A stretch of DNA of 64,000 nt from Pseudomonas reactans (GTDB taxonomy: Bacteria > Pseudomonadota > Gammaproteobacteria > Pseudomonadales > Pseudomonadaceae). The stretch lies in the NCBI RefSeq assembly GCF_013385825.1, contig NZ_JACAPG010000017.1, forward strand, positions 1 to 64,000, given 5' to 3'. Below the pieces are notes generated by a model. That model saw only the letters and a program-made list of their open reading frames with translations, did not search any database and was not told the DNA's origin. The position numbers and the translations under genes were made by a program. Each line of letters opens with the position of its first letter. The stretch's first letter is position 1. Positions 53,534 through 62,312 of this stretch are shown here, one piece after another.

Positions 53534-54000
53534 TGACTGCCGTTCAACACCTCAAACGCACCCTCATCGGCCTGACCCTGCTGGGCCTTGCCGCCCACGC
53601 CAGCGCCCAGGTGCAAGTGACCGACGCCTGGGTACGCGCCACCGTGCCGGGCCAGCCGTCCAGCGGCGCGTTCATGACCGTCACCGCCGACAGCGACAGC
53701 AAGTTGCTGAGCGTGGCCTCGCCGGTGGCCAAGGACGTGCAGATCCATGAAATGAGCATGAAGGACGACGTCATGCGCATGGGCCCGGTGGACTCCGTGG
53801 CCCTGCCCGCCGGCAAGGCCGTGAGCCTCGACCCCAACGGCTACCACGTGATGCTGATGGGCCTGACCGGCCAGATCAAGGAAGGTGACCAAGTGCCGCT
53901 GACCCTGACTGTGCAAAACGCCAAGGGCGAGAAGCAGTCGATTGAAGTGAAGGCGCCGGCCCGTGGCGTGGATGGGATGGACCACAGCAAGATGCATTGA
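53533..54000 (+). CDS. Periplasmic Cu(I) chaperone, PCuAC family
   Basis: A 155-residue exported protein: signal peptide about 1-25 (LIGLTLLGLAAHASAQ) and the PCuAC ligand set H-M...M...HxM (IHEMSMKDDVMRM and YHVMLMGL). A Met/His tail (MDHSKMH) adds possible ligands. It passes Cu(I) to SCO or Cu-A in concert with the SCO protein encoded just upstream. Confidence 0.92.
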   Translation: MTAVQHLKRTLIGLTLLGLAAHASAQVQVTDAWVRATVPGQPSSGAFMTVTADSDSKLLSVASPVAKDVQIHEMSMKDDVMRMGPVDSVALPAGKAVSLDPNGYHVMLMGLTGQIKEGDQVPLTLTVQNAKGEKQSIEVKAPARGVDGMDHSKMH

Positions 54001-54001
54001 T

Positions 54002-54925
54002 TCACAGCAAGCGGCTGGGTGTATCGCAACGGATCAGGCCGCCTGACCTTGGCTGCGTCATCAGGTGAAAACTCTCGCTGAGCAACTCGACCGTCGCGCG
54101 AATGCTCTCGGTCTGACGCGGTACCGCGAATAATCCGTAATTGACGCTCAACACTGGACTGCCGCTGGGGCCCAATGCGATTACGCGCATGGTGTCGGGG
54201 CGAATATTTTCAGCCGGCAGCAACGCGACACCCAGGCCGCTTTCCACGGCCGCCATGATTACGCCGATATTCGGGCTGGTGACGGTCACACGGAAATCGC
54301 GGCCGGCGGTCAACAACGCGTCGAACATCAGGCGCCGCCACGCGCAAGGTTCGGCATACACGATCACATCCAACGCCAACGCCGGGTCGATTTGATCATC
54401 GATCCCGCACACCCAATACAACGGCATATTCCAGGTATGCACGGGGTCGGCGGCAAATACCGAGCTCACGCCAATGGCCACGTCGAGCAAACCATCGTGC
54501 CAGCGCTCAGCGAGCGCATCGCCGTGGTCCACGGTGATGTCCATGTGTACATGGGGGCTGGCACGGCGTAAACGGCCCAGGGCGGCGGGCAACGCCGAGA
54601 CGGCGACATCTTCCGACAGGCCGACGCGCACCGTGCCCATTACCGTACGCTCCTTCAAGCGTGTCGCCACTGTTTCGCCCAACGCCAGGATGCGTGTGGC
54701 ATAGCTGAGCAACAGTTCCCCCTCAGTGGTCGGCACCACGCCACGCCCGGTGCGCCGCAACAGGCGTTGCCCGAGCACCTCTTCCAAGCGGCGAATCTGC
54801 GCGCTCAGCGCCGATTGCGCCCTGCCCGCCTGTTGCGCGGCGCCACTGAGGCTGCCGTGATGACACACCGCGACAAAGGTGCGCAGCAAATAGGGTTCAA
54901 ATGCGTCGGATATCATGTTTGGCAT
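54002..54925 (-). CDS. LysR-family transcriptional regulator
   Basis: A 307-residue LysR protein: helix-turn-helix about 10-70 (LLRTFVAVCHHGSLSGAAQQAGRAQSALSAQI split across motif) and effector domain to the end. A Met codon at 54916 is an alternative start. Convergent with PCuAC (1 nt between stops) and divergent from the alkenal-reductase gene, 87 nt away, its likely target. Confidence 0.9.
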   Translation of the reverse strand: MPNMISDAFEPYLLRTFVAVCHHGSLSGAAQQAGRAQSALSAQIRRLEEVLGQRLLRRTGRGVVPTTEGELLLSYATRILALGETVATRLKERTVMGTVRVGLSEDVAVSALPAALGRLRRASPHVHMDITVDHGDALAERWHDGLLDVAIGVSSVFAADPVHTWNMPLYWVCGIDDQIDPALALDVIVYAEPCAWRRLMFDALLTAGRDFRVTVTSPNIGVIMAAVESGLGVALLPAENIRPDTMRVIALGPSGSPVLSVNYGLFAVPRQTESIRATVELLSESFHLMTQPRSGGLIRCDTPSRLL

Positions 54926-55012
54926 AACTCTGAATCAACTGCTATCAGCCTACCTTGATACCCACCGTATGACTACGCTGCTCATCCTGTTCAATCAGTG
55001 AGTAGAAACATC

Positions 55013-56044
55013 ATGGATACCCCCCAAAACCCGCGCATCGTATTGGCCGCTCGTCCCGAAGGTCGCCCGAAAACCACCGATTTCCGCCTTGAATACGCAC
55101 CGATCCCCGAGCCGAACGATGGGCAGGTGCTGCTGGAAAACCTTTACCTGTCTCTCGACCCTTACATGCGCTGGCGCATGAGTGCCGCCAAATCGTATGC
55201 CGAGCCGGTGGGCATCGGTGAAGTGATGGTGGGCGGCACCGTGGCGCGTATCAAGCACTCACGTCACGCCGATTGGCACGCAGGCGATCTCGTATTGGCC
55301 TACGCCGGCTGGCAGCGCTTCGCGTTGTCTGACGGGCAAGACCTGCGCCGCCTGGATCCAGGCATCGCACCGCTGACCACCGCCCTCGGCGTGCTGGGCA
55401 TGCCGGGTTTCACGGCCTACGCCGGCCTGCTCAATATCGGCAAGCCCAAACCCGGCGAAACCGTAGTCGTCGCAGCCGCCAGCGGTGCAGTCGGCTCAGT
55501 GGTCGGCCAGATTGCCCGCCTGCACGGTGCTCGTGCCGTGGGTATTGCCGGTGGAGCGGACAAGTGCGCATTCGTGAAAGACGACTTGGGCTTTGATGCG
55601 GTCATTGACCACCGCGCCCCCGACTTTGCCGAGCAGTTGGCCAGGGCGTGCCCCCAGGGTATCGACGTGTACTTTGAGAACGTCGCCGGGCCTGTGTGGG
55701 ATGCCGTGCGACCGCTGCTCAATGATTTTGCGCGTATACCCGTGTGCGGGCTGATCGCTCATTACAACGATGGCGCCCTTCAGGAAGCAACGATGGACCG
55801 ATTGCCTGCAACGATGCATGACATTCTCGCCAAGAGCCTGACCGTGCGTGGGTTTATCCAGACCGAGTTTGTCGATCAGCAGCAGGACACATTCCTGCAC
55901 GAGGCCGCGCAGTGGATCGCCGAAGGCAAACTCAAATGGCGCGAGGACATTGTCGACGGCCTGGCGCGGGCACCCGAAGCGTTTATCGGGCTGCTGGAAG
56001 GTCGCAATTTCGGCAAGTTGATCGTGCGCCTCAATCCACAATAA
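55013..56044 (+). CDS. Zinc-independent MDR oxidoreductase (CurA/alkenal reductase-like)
   Basis: A 343-residue NADP-dependent enzyme: LSLDPYMRWRMS substrate motif, nucleotide motif AAASGAVGSVVGQIARLHG, VYFENVAG, and CGLIAHYN. Zinc ligands are absent, as in leukotriene/alkenal reductases and E. coli CurA, which reduce activated C=C bonds. The ATG at 55013 is chosen for the family start; a GTG 15 nt upstream is possible. Divergent from a LysR gene that probably controls it. Confidence 0.9.
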   Translation: MDTPQNPRIVLAARPEGRPKTTDFRLEYAPIPEPNDGQVLLENLYLSLDPYMRWRMSAAKSYAEPVGIGEVMVGGTVARIKHSRHADWHAGDLVLAYAGWQRFALSDGQDLRRLDPGIAPLTTALGVLGMPGFTAYAGLLNIGKPKPGETVVVAAASGAVGSVVGQIARLHGARAVGIAGGADKCAFVKDDLGFDAVIDHRAPDFAEQLARACPQGIDVYFENVAGPVWDAVRPLLNDFARIPVCGLIAHYNDGALQEATMDRLPATMHDILAKSLTVRGFIQTEFVDQQQDTFLHEAAQWIAEGKLKWREDIVDGLARAPEAFIGLLEGRNFGKLIVRLNPQ

Positions 56045-56123
56045 ACGGAGTCGCTTGAGGCTATCCACCCGGAACGAGGGACCGTCGACACCGATATGCA
56101 GGTATTCTGCAGACACAGCTCTC

Positions 56124-56621
56124 ATGGATACGCTTATGCAGATCGACCCGGCCTACATTCTTCTCGAAACCGAACACTGGCGGCTTAACCATCACGTGGA
56201 TTCAGCACTGCCGGGTTACCTGATGCTGGGCGCCAGGGCACCGATCCACTCCCTGGCCGCTATGCCGGACGCGGCGTTAGCGGAACTGGGTGGATTGCTG
56301 GCGAAGACCCAGCGAGTGATAGAGACGCAACTCAAGCCGAAATGGCTGTATATCAGCCGCTATGGACACATGCCGGGATTCCCGCTGCATTTTCATTTCA
56401 TCCCGGTGTACGACTGGGTGGAGGAAGCATTCTGGCGGGATGATCGGTATCGGTTGCTGCAGGATTTTGGCTCGCAGCCCCCGGCGCAAGCGTTGACCGA
56501 TGGCGTTGAGTTAACGCTGTTTGTGTGGCGTGAGTTTGGCGAGAGCCTCACACCACCGATAATCCACGGAGCCTCGGTGGCGCAGGTCATCGAACGCCTA
56601 CAGGCACGTTTTGATGATTGA
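56124..56621 (+). CDS. HIT-family protein with altered motif
   Basis: A 165-residue protein with HIT-fold pattern: an N-terminal YILLETEHWRLNHH, GYLMLGARAP and the C-terminal FPLHFHFIPVYDW block. In the usual HxHxHxx motif the first His position is Pro here, while the middle nucleophile and third His remain. It is likely a nucleotide hydrolase/transferase of uncertain substrate. The start is not settled: ATG 56124 or 56136, neither with a clear ribosome site. Confidence 0.75.
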   Translation: MDTLMQIDPAYILLETEHWRLNHHVDSALPGYLMLGARAPIHSLAAMPDAALAELGGLLAKTQRVIETQLKPKWLYISRYGHMPGFPLHFHFIPVYDWVEEAFWRDDRYRLLQDFGSQPPAQALTDGVELTLFVWREFGESLTPPIIHGASVAQVIERLQARFDD

Positions 56622-56633
56622 AACAGTTCCACT

Positions 56634-56731
56634 GTAGGAGCTGGCTTGCCAGCGAAAATCGTCAACGATGACGCGGGTGTTCTGGATGAATGCAGCGTCC
56701 TTGATTTTTTCGCCGGCAAGCCGGCTCCTAC
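56634..56731. repeat. REP pair
   Basis: The arms GTAGGAGCTGGCTTGCCAGC and GCCGGCAAGCCGGCTCCTAC are mixed-type inverted copies between the HIT gene and the GNAT fragment. Confidence 0.85.
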
Positions 56732-56816
56732 AGGGGCTGGGTGTCAGGTCGTAAGGTGTTTAGTCATCGGGATACAGGCCAACTGCAAGCCTGATGGCGA
56801 GTGATAGACCGCCTGT

Positions 56817-56939
56817 TCATCTCCCGCGTACCATCTGCTCCTGAGTGTACGCGCCGATGAATTGGCTTCGAATGGCCTGCAAGCGGATGTCGAACGCTAC
56901 CTGGGCATCCTCTGGAGTGGCCCGTTTTATCTCCAGCAT
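56817..56939 (-). pseudogene. GNAT acetyltransferase N-terminal fragment
   Basis: A 40-codon frame, ATG 56939 to TGA 56817, with an excellent ribosome site (AAGGAG 6 nt upstream). Its product (MLEIKRATPEDAQVAFDIRL..., then YTQEQM) is the first strand-helix of a GNAT acetyltransferase, which normally runs to ~150 residues. After the stop the rest of the domain is not present before the REP pair. It is best read as a truncated remnant that keeps its start signals; a real 40-residue peptide is less likely. Confidence 0.6.
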
Positions 56940-56969
56940 TTCACGCTCCTTCCATGAAATCATCGTGCC

Positions 56970-56989
56970 ATTAGCACACTTGTGCTAAT
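56970..56989. promoter_or_regulatory. Perfect 20-bp palindromic operator-like site
   Basis: ATTAGCACA-CT-TGTGCTAAT has perfect 9-bp arms. It lies 31 nt upstream of the GNAT fragment and 126 nt upstream of the lipoprotein gene. The form is that of a dimeric helix-turn-helix repressor site; no regulator gene of matching type is adjacent. Confidence 0.55.
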
Positions 56990-57114
56990 CGACCCTACTC
57001 CCCTGCGGCGCTATATTCCCCGGCACTTCCAACGCTCCTTCGGCACCGTGCATCTCTTGCGCGTGGGCGTGTTGTGCGCTGGAAAAACCATAACAACCCC
57101 AAGGAAGAAGCACC

Positions 57115-57450
57115 ATGAAACTGCAATCCTCTGTTACCCGCCTTACCCTGTTGGGTGCCCTGTTCATCGGCGTCGCCGGCTGCAGCAACATCAAGCCCAC
57201 CGAAGACCACCTCAAGACGCTGTCGGAAACCAACCTGGGCGAACCGGTCAAGCGTATCTCCAACGTACGCAGCGACTCGATGACCACCTACTACGTCGCC
57301 AGCGCGGCATCCGGCGAGTACAACTGCTCAGTGCCCAGCGGTGCCAGCGGCGGTGCGTTCGCGGTGGCGAGCTTTGGGCTGATGAAGCCTGCCGCCTACT
57401 GCCAGCCCAAAGGTGCACGGGGCAACCCACTGCAGGGCTTCACCCAGTAA
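57115..57450 (+). CDS. Small lipoprotein
   Basis: A 111-residue protein with a lipoprotein signal (LLGALFIGVAGC, Cys about residue 23) and AAGGAAGAAG before the ATG. The mature part has two further cysteines (YNCSV, AYCQPK) and a Gly/Ala-rich hydrophobic stretch (GGAFAVASFGLM). Family not recognised. Its 3' end overlaps the hybrid kinase gene by 11 nt in convergent orientation. Confidence 0.75.
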   Translation: MKLQSSVTRLTLLGALFIGVAGCSNIKPTEDHLKTLSETNLGEPVKRISNVRSDSMTTYYVASAASGEYNCSVPSGASGGAFAVASFGLMKPAAYCQPKGARGNPLQGFTQ

Positions 57451-59053
57451 CCGCCTCCTGGCTCAGGTCCCGCAGAACACCGCGCAGTTCAGCGGGGCGC
57501 ACCGGCTTGGAGAGAATGGCGATCTGACGGTCGTGCAACGCGGCCTGGATTTTCTCCACATCGTGCCCAGTGAGGATCAGCGCCGGGACCGCCCAGCCAC
57601 GTTGCTCGCGCAGAGCGTCGATGCATTCGATGCCAGTGGCGTGGTTACCCAGATCGTAGTCGGCGACGATAATGTCGCAGTCGCTGACCAGGTCACGCCC
57701 CGAAGACTCCGCCTGCACGTCGCACCCCCAGCGCTCCAGCAGCGCCTGGGTGGCGAGCAGCACGTTGTGGTCATCTTCGACCAGGCACACCTTCAAACCG
57801 GTGAGCAACCCGGCCTGGCGCGTTTCATCACGCGGTGCCGTTGCTCGCGGCGCGGTGGCCAGGGTGAGGCCATACAGGCTCACGGAAGTACCCTGACCCA
57901 CCCGTGAACGCAGGCTCACTTGAACCCCCATCAACTGCCCCAGGCGCTTGACGATGGACAGCCCGAGGCCCACGCCTTCGACGTCTTTGTCACGCAGGTG
58001 GCGTACCCGATAAAACTCCTCGAAGACCTTTGACAGATGCTCCTCGGCAATCCCTCGCCCTCGGTCATGAATCTCTACCGCCAAGCCGCCGTCGCGAATA
58101 CGCACGCCGATCAGCACCGGACGATGCGCGCCATATTTGAAGCAATTGGACAGCACGTTCTGCACCATGGTCGCCAACAGCGCCGGGTCGACCAGCACCC
58201 AGTGCGCGCACGGCCGCAAGCGCAATTCCACGCCGGCCCAGCGCGCGGCCTCGGCGTTCTGGCGCACCAGATCGGCGAGGAACTCTCCCAGGTGCACCGC
58301 TTGGTACTTGGGCAGCAGGCGACCGTTGTCGAGGGTATAGAGGTCCAGAATCGAGCGGAACAGTTGCGATACGTTGAGCAGCGAACGGTCGATATTGTCC
58401 ACCAGCCTCCGCTCTTCATCGCCCAACCGGGCTTCGCGCAGGCACGCAGTGAACAAACCGATGGAGTGAATGGGCTGGCGCAGGTCGTGGCTGGCCTGAG
58501 CGAGGAAACGCGACTTTTCCAGGTTGGCGGCGATGGCTTGCTCGGACGCCTTGCGTGTGCGTTCCAGCAGGATATGCGCGTACACCGGGATCACCGTGCT
58601 GGTGATCATCAGCATCAGCACCATGAACGGCTGCGCCTGCCAGACCGGCGTGAGGCGGTACACGATCAGCAACGCCAGCAGTGCCAACGCAGTGGCAATC
58701 GCCAGGTAACGCGAGCCGTAGCGCATGCCATTGCCGAGGTTGACCCACACCATCACCGCATACAGCGGCAAGGCCGCCTCGCCGCCGACCACCATGCCGA
58801 ACGAGGTGCCGGTGTAGTCATGAATCATGCCGAAGATCCGCCGCGCCGGATAATGCCCGGGCCATCGGGCGATCACCTGACGCAATACGATGGAAGCCAG
58901 CAGGAACAGGAAGATATACAGGATCACCGGCAGGTAGGTGTCCACCGACTGTCCGGGCAGGAAGCCCAAGGCGCCGATGTAGACGATTGCGATGCTGGCC
59001 ACCACGATGCGCAGGTTGGCCTGGTCGAGTTCGGAGTTGGTCTCAAGACTCAT
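57440..59053 (-). CDS. Hybrid sensor histidine kinase/response regulator
   Basis: A 537-residue membrane kinase: about five or six helices in residues 15-180, H-box RFLAQASHDLRQPIHSIGLF, N-box NVLSNCFKYG, G boxes DRGRGIAEEH and GVGLGLSIVKRL, and a C-terminal receiver (LVEDDHNVLL, phospho-Asp in VADYDLGN, Lys in LSKPVR). The ATG at 59053 is chosen as the start of the first membrane segment. Divergent from a LuxR-type regulator, its likely partner. The stimulus is unknown; the lack of a periplasmic domain suggests sensing in or near the membrane. Confidence 0.92.
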   Translation of the reverse strand: MSLETNSELDQANLRIVVASIAIVYIGALGFLPGQSVDTYLPVILYIFLFLLASIVLRQVIARWPGHYPARRIFGMIHDYTGTSFGMVVGGEAALPLYAVMVWVNLGNGMRYGSRYLAIATALALLALLIVYRLTPVWQAQPFMVLMLMITSTVIPVYAHILLERTRKASEQAIAANLEKSRFLAQASHDLRQPIHSIGLFTACLREARLGDEERRLVDNIDRSLLNVSQLFRSILDLYTLDNGRLLPKYQAVHLGEFLADLVRQNAEAARWAGVELRLRPCAHWVLVDPALLATMVQNVLSNCFKYGAHRPVLIGVRIRDGGLAVEIHDRGRGIAEEHLSKVFEEFYRVRHLRDKDVEGVGLGLSIVKRLGQLMGVQVSLRSRVGQGTSVSLYGLTLATAPRATAPRDETRQAGLLTGLKVCLVEDDHNVLLATQALLERWGCDVQAESSGRDLVSDCDIIVADYDLGNHATGIECIDALREQRGWAVPALILTGHDVEKIQAALHDRQIAILSKPVRPAELRGVLRDLSQEAVTG

Positions 59054-59169
59054 GGGGTTACGTCCTTGTGCGGCAATCAACAAATCCAACATGTGCCACA
59101 GGCAGCCCCTGGGCGCAGTGGTAAGGTAGCATGCAACCGCACAGCCTTGCCCCAGGAAGGAGCACCCAC

Positions 59170-59772
59170 ATGACCGGTCGCATCATCATCGCCGACGACC
59201 ACCCGATGTTTCGCGAAGCCATGCTGCGCACGGTGCAGCGCTTGCTACCGGACGCTGTAGTGCAGGAAGCCGGCGATCTGGACACGGTGCTCACACTGAT
59301 CGGCGAAGGCGGCGAGGTCGACACCCTGATCCTCGACCTGCGTTTTCCTGGCTTGACCTGCATGAGCCAACTGGTCGACCTGCGCCAGCAACTGCGGCGC
59401 ACCACGTTGATCGTGGTGTCGATGGTGGATGACCCGGCATTGATCGATCAGGTCATGGCCCTGGGCGCCGACGGCTTCATCGGCAAGAACATCGCCCCCG
59501 ACGAGATTGGCCAGGCGCTACTGGCCATCCGCGAAGGCGAAGTGCTAGTCAAGTTCGCCCCCTCCGGCCTGCTGCCGCTGGACACTCACACCCTCACCGC
59601 CCGCCAGCAGGACGTGCTGCGCCTGATCGCCCAAGGCAAGACCAACAAGGAAATCGCCAAGGCCCTGGATATCTCGCCGTTCACCGTGCGCATCCATGTG
59701 TCGTCGCTGTTGCGTACGCTGGATGTGCCGTCGCGGGCCGCGGCAGCGGTGAAGTATTCCGGGGAGTTCTAG
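59170..59772 (+). CDS. LuxR/NarL-family response regulator
   Basis: A 200-residue regulator: receiver about 1-120 (IIIADDHPMFREAM, phospho-Asp in LILDLRFPG, Lys in GFIGKNIAP) and LuxR helix-turn-helix about 140-195 (LTARQQDVLRLIAQGKTNKE, FTVRIHVSSLLRTLDV). AAGGAG lies 7 nt before the ATG. Divergent from the hybrid kinase and 127 nt upstream of the monooxygenase operon, which it may control. Confidence 0.92.
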   Translation: MTGRIIIADDHPMFREAMLRTVQRLLPDAVVQEAGDLDTVLTLIGEGGEVDTLILDLRFPGLTCMSQLVDLRQQLRRTTLIVVSMVDDPALIDQVMALGADGFIGKNIAPDEIGQALLAIREGEVLVKFAPSGLLPLDTHTLTARQQDVLRLIAQGKTNKEIAKALDISPFTVRIHVSSLLRTLDVPSRAAAAVKYSGEF

Positions 59773-59898
59773 ATGAGCTCTGCATCCGATATTTATGCTC
59801 ACTTCCCAGCTTAATAATATTTTATTTATAACCCCCCTCCCCCTAGCCTTGAAGTCATGCAAACGCTGAATCCAACTGCATTACGCAAGGACAGAGAC

Positions 59899-61188
59899 AT
59901 GACTCAAGCAATAACAAAAACAGACACGCTGGTGGTAGGCGCCGGCCAAGCTGGCGTGGCCATGAGCGAGCATTTGAGCAAGCAAGGTGTGCCCCATCTG
60001 GTGCTGGAGCGCAGTCGTATCGCCGAGCGCTGGCGCACCGGCCGTTGGGATTCGCTGGTGGCCAACGGGCCGGCCTGGCATGACCGCTTTCCGGGGCTGG
60101 AATTCGACACGGTCGCGCCGGATGGGTTTGCACCGAAAGAGCGTGTGGCGGATTACTTTGAGGCTTATGCCCGCAAGTTCAATGCGCCGATCCGTACCGG
60201 CGTGGATGTGCTGTCTGTGGTGCGTAATGTCGGCCGCCCTGGCTTCACCGTGCACACCAGCGAAGGCGTGATCGAGGCCAACCGTGTGGTCGCCGCCACC
60301 GGCCCGTTCCAGAAACCGGTGATTCCGGCCATCGCGCCGAAAGACACCACGCTGCATCAGATCCACTCCGCCGACTACCGCAACCCCGCACAACTGCCGG
60401 CCGGCGCGGTGCTGGTGGTCGGCGCGGGTTCCTCCGGCGTGCAGATCGCCGATGAATTGCAGCGCTCGGGGCGTCAGGTATACCTCTCGGTCGGCGCCCA
60501 CGACCGCCCGCCCCGCGCCTACCGCAACCGCGACTTCTGCTGGTGGCTGGGTGTACTGGGCGAGTGGGACCAGGCGGCCATGAAACCCGGCCGCGAGCAC
60601 GTGACCATCGCAGTCAGCGGCGCACATGGCGGCAAGACCATCGACTTCCGTGAGCTGGCCCAGCAAGGCATGACCCTGGTCGGCCTCACGCACGCGTTCG
60701 ATGGCAGCGTCGCCCGCTTCCAACCAAACCTGGTGGAAAACCTGGCACGCGGTGATGAAAACTACCTGGCCCTGTTGGATGCGGCTGACGCTTATATCGA
60801 GCGAAACGGCGTCGACCTGCCGCTGGAACCCGAAGCCCGTCGCGTGTTCCCTGACGCCGACTGCATCAAGCACCCGATCCTGGAACTGGACCTGACCAAA
60901 GCCGGTGTCACCTCAATCATCTGGGCCACCGGGTTTGCCGTGGACTACAGCTGGTTGAAAGTCGCCGCCTTCGACGAAGCCGGCAAGCCCCAACACCAGC
61001 GCGGTGTGTCCAGCGAGGCGGGGATCTACTTCCTCGGCTTGCCATGGCAATCGCGCCGGGGTTCGTCGTTTATCTGGGGCGTCTGGCATGACGCCAAATA
61101 TGTGGCCGACCACATCGCCATCCAGCGTCAATACCTTGAATACCGCGAAACCGCCTCGGTGGTTCGTTCGTCCCCTGTCAGCGCCTGA
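59899..61188 (+). CDS. Flavin-containing monooxygenase-type oxidoreductase
   Basis: A 429-residue FAD/NADPH enzyme: FAD motif VVGAGQAGVAMSEHL (about 12-26), the FMO-type region HQIHSADYRNP, and the NADPH motif VVGAGSSGVQIADEL (about 172-186). A C-terminal IIWATGFAVDYSWL matches the ATG motif of the family. It probably N- or S-oxygenates, or performs a Baeyer-Villiger reaction on, a small organic substrate. The ATG at 59899 has AAGGACAGAG upstream. First gene of the four-gene operon. Confidence 0.9.
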   Translation: MTQAITKTDTLVVGAGQAGVAMSEHLSKQGVPHLVLERSRIAERWRTGRWDSLVANGPAWHDRFPGLEFDTVAPDGFAPKERVADYFEAYARKFNAPIRTGVDVLSVVRNVGRPGFTVHTSEGVIEANRVVAATGPFQKPVIPAIAPKDTTLHQIHSADYRNPAQLPAGAVLVVGAGSSGVQIADELQRSGRQVYLSVGAHDRPPRAYRNRDFCWWLGVLGEWDQAAMKPGREHVTIAVSGAHGGKTIDFRELAQQGMTLVGLTHAFDGSVARFQPNLVENLARGDENYLALLDAADAYIERNGVDLPLEPEARRVFPDADCIKHPILELDLTKAGVTSIIWATGFAVDYSWLKVAAFDEAGKPQHQRGVSSEAGIYFLGLPWQSRRGSSFIWGVWHDAKYVADHIAIQRQYLEYRETASVVRSSPVSA

Positions 61189-61213
61189 TCCCTTTATTGC
61201 CGGAGTTTTTCTG

Positions 61214-61624
61214 ATGCCTACTCACACTCGCATCCGCATGTTCAACACCAAGGAAACCTACCCTAACCAGAGCCTGGACAACGACCTGTGCCAGGCCGTG
61301 CGTGCCGGCAATACCGTGTACGTGCGCGGCCAGGTGGGCACGGATTTCGAAGGTAACCTGATCGGCCTTGGCGACCCGCGCGCCCAGGCCGAGCAAGCCA
61401 TGAAAAACGTCAAGCAACTGCTGGAAGAAGCTGGCAGCGACCTGTCGCACATCGTCAAGACCACCACCTACCTGATCGACCCGCGCTACCGCGAGCCGGT
61501 GTACCAGGAAGTCGGCAAATGGCTCAAGGGCGTGTTCCCGATTTCCACCGGGCTGGTGGTATCGGCGCTTGGCCAGCCGCAGTGGTTGATGGAAATCGAC
61601 GTGATCGCCGTTATTCCCGAGTAA
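61214..61624 (+). CDS. Rid (YjgF/YER057c) family protein lacking the catalytic Arg
   Basis: A 136-residue trimeric-type Rid protein: QVGTDFEGNLIG, AQAEQAMKNVKQLLEEAG, TTYLIDPRYREPVYQE and a final LMEIDVIAVIPE. Aligned by eye to RidA, the arginine that carries 2-aminoacrylate deamination (in the ARSCVEV region) falls on STGLVV here, with no Arg. It is therefore probably of a Rid4-7-like group without enamine deaminase activity. Second gene of the operon, 25 nt after the monooxygenase. Confidence 0.88.
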   Translation: MPTHTRIRMFNTKETYPNQSLDNDLCQAVRAGNTVYVRGQVGTDFEGNLIGLGDPRAQAEQAMKNVKQLLEEAGSDLSHIVKTTTYLIDPRYREPVYQEVGKWLKGVFPISTGLVVSALGQPQWLMEIDVIAVIPE

Positions 61625-61634
61625 GGAGCCGCAC

Positions 61635-62312
61635 ATGACTTTTTCAATCGTCGGCCGTTGCGCCGAAACCGGTCAACTGGGCATCGCCATCAGCTCATCG
61701 AGCATTGCCGTGGGGGCTCGCTGCCCATGGTTGCGGCCTGGTGTGGGCGCGGTGTCGACCCAGAACATCACTCTCCCGGCCCTGGGCCCGGACGTGCTGG
61801 ATTTGTTGGAACAAGGCCTCGCCCCCGCCGATGCGATCGACAAGGCCCTGACACGCAACGGCTACAGCCAGTACCGGCAACTGACGGCGATTGATCATCT
61901 GGGCCGCAGCGTGCACTTCAGCGGCAGCGAAACCCTCGGTACACATAATGCCGTGTCGGGCGAACAGTGCGTGGCAGCGGGCAATATGCTCGCCGACCGC
62001 GCGGTGATCGAGGCAATGGTCACGGCTTTTGAGCAAGGCGAAGGCCAGTTGGCCGATCGCCTGCTGGCGGCGATGCACGCCGCCATTGCCGTCGGCGGCG
62101 AAGCCGGCCCGGTGCATTCCGCCGCGCTGGTGGTGGTGGGCGAACTGACCTGGCCGATCATCAACCTGCGCGTGGATTGGGCCGATGAACAACCGATCCT
62201 TGAATTGCAAAAGCTCTGGGACGCCTATCGCCCGCAAGTGCAGGACTACATCGACCGCGCCCTCGCCCCGGACCGTTCCCCTGGCTACGGCGTGGCCGGA
62301 GACGACCGATGA
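61635..62312 (+). CDS. DUF1028 family protein (Ntn-hydrolase-like fold)
   Basis: A 225-residue protein starting MTFSIVGRC with GQLGIAISSSSIAVGARCPW, the DUF1028 hallmark. The family has an Ntn-hydrolase-type fold; a Thr at position 2 exposed by Met removal would be a plausible nucleophile, though no activity is established. Other conserved blocks: VSTQNITLPALGPDVLDLL, SEQCVAAGNML-like GEQCVAAGNML, and LRVDWADEQPI. The start is 11 nt after the Rid gene; the stop overlaps the M20 start (ATGA). Confidence 0.88.
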   Translation: MTFSIVGRCAETGQLGIAISSSSIAVGARCPWLRPGVGAVSTQNITLPALGPDVLDLLEQGLAPADAIDKALTRNGYSQYRQLTAIDHLGRSVHFSGSETLGTHNAVSGEQCVAAGNMLADRAVIEAMVTAFEQGEGQLADRLLAAMHAAIAVGGEAGPVHSAALVVVGELTWPIINLRVDWADEQPILELQKLWDAYRPQVQDYIDRALAPDRSPGYGVAGDDR

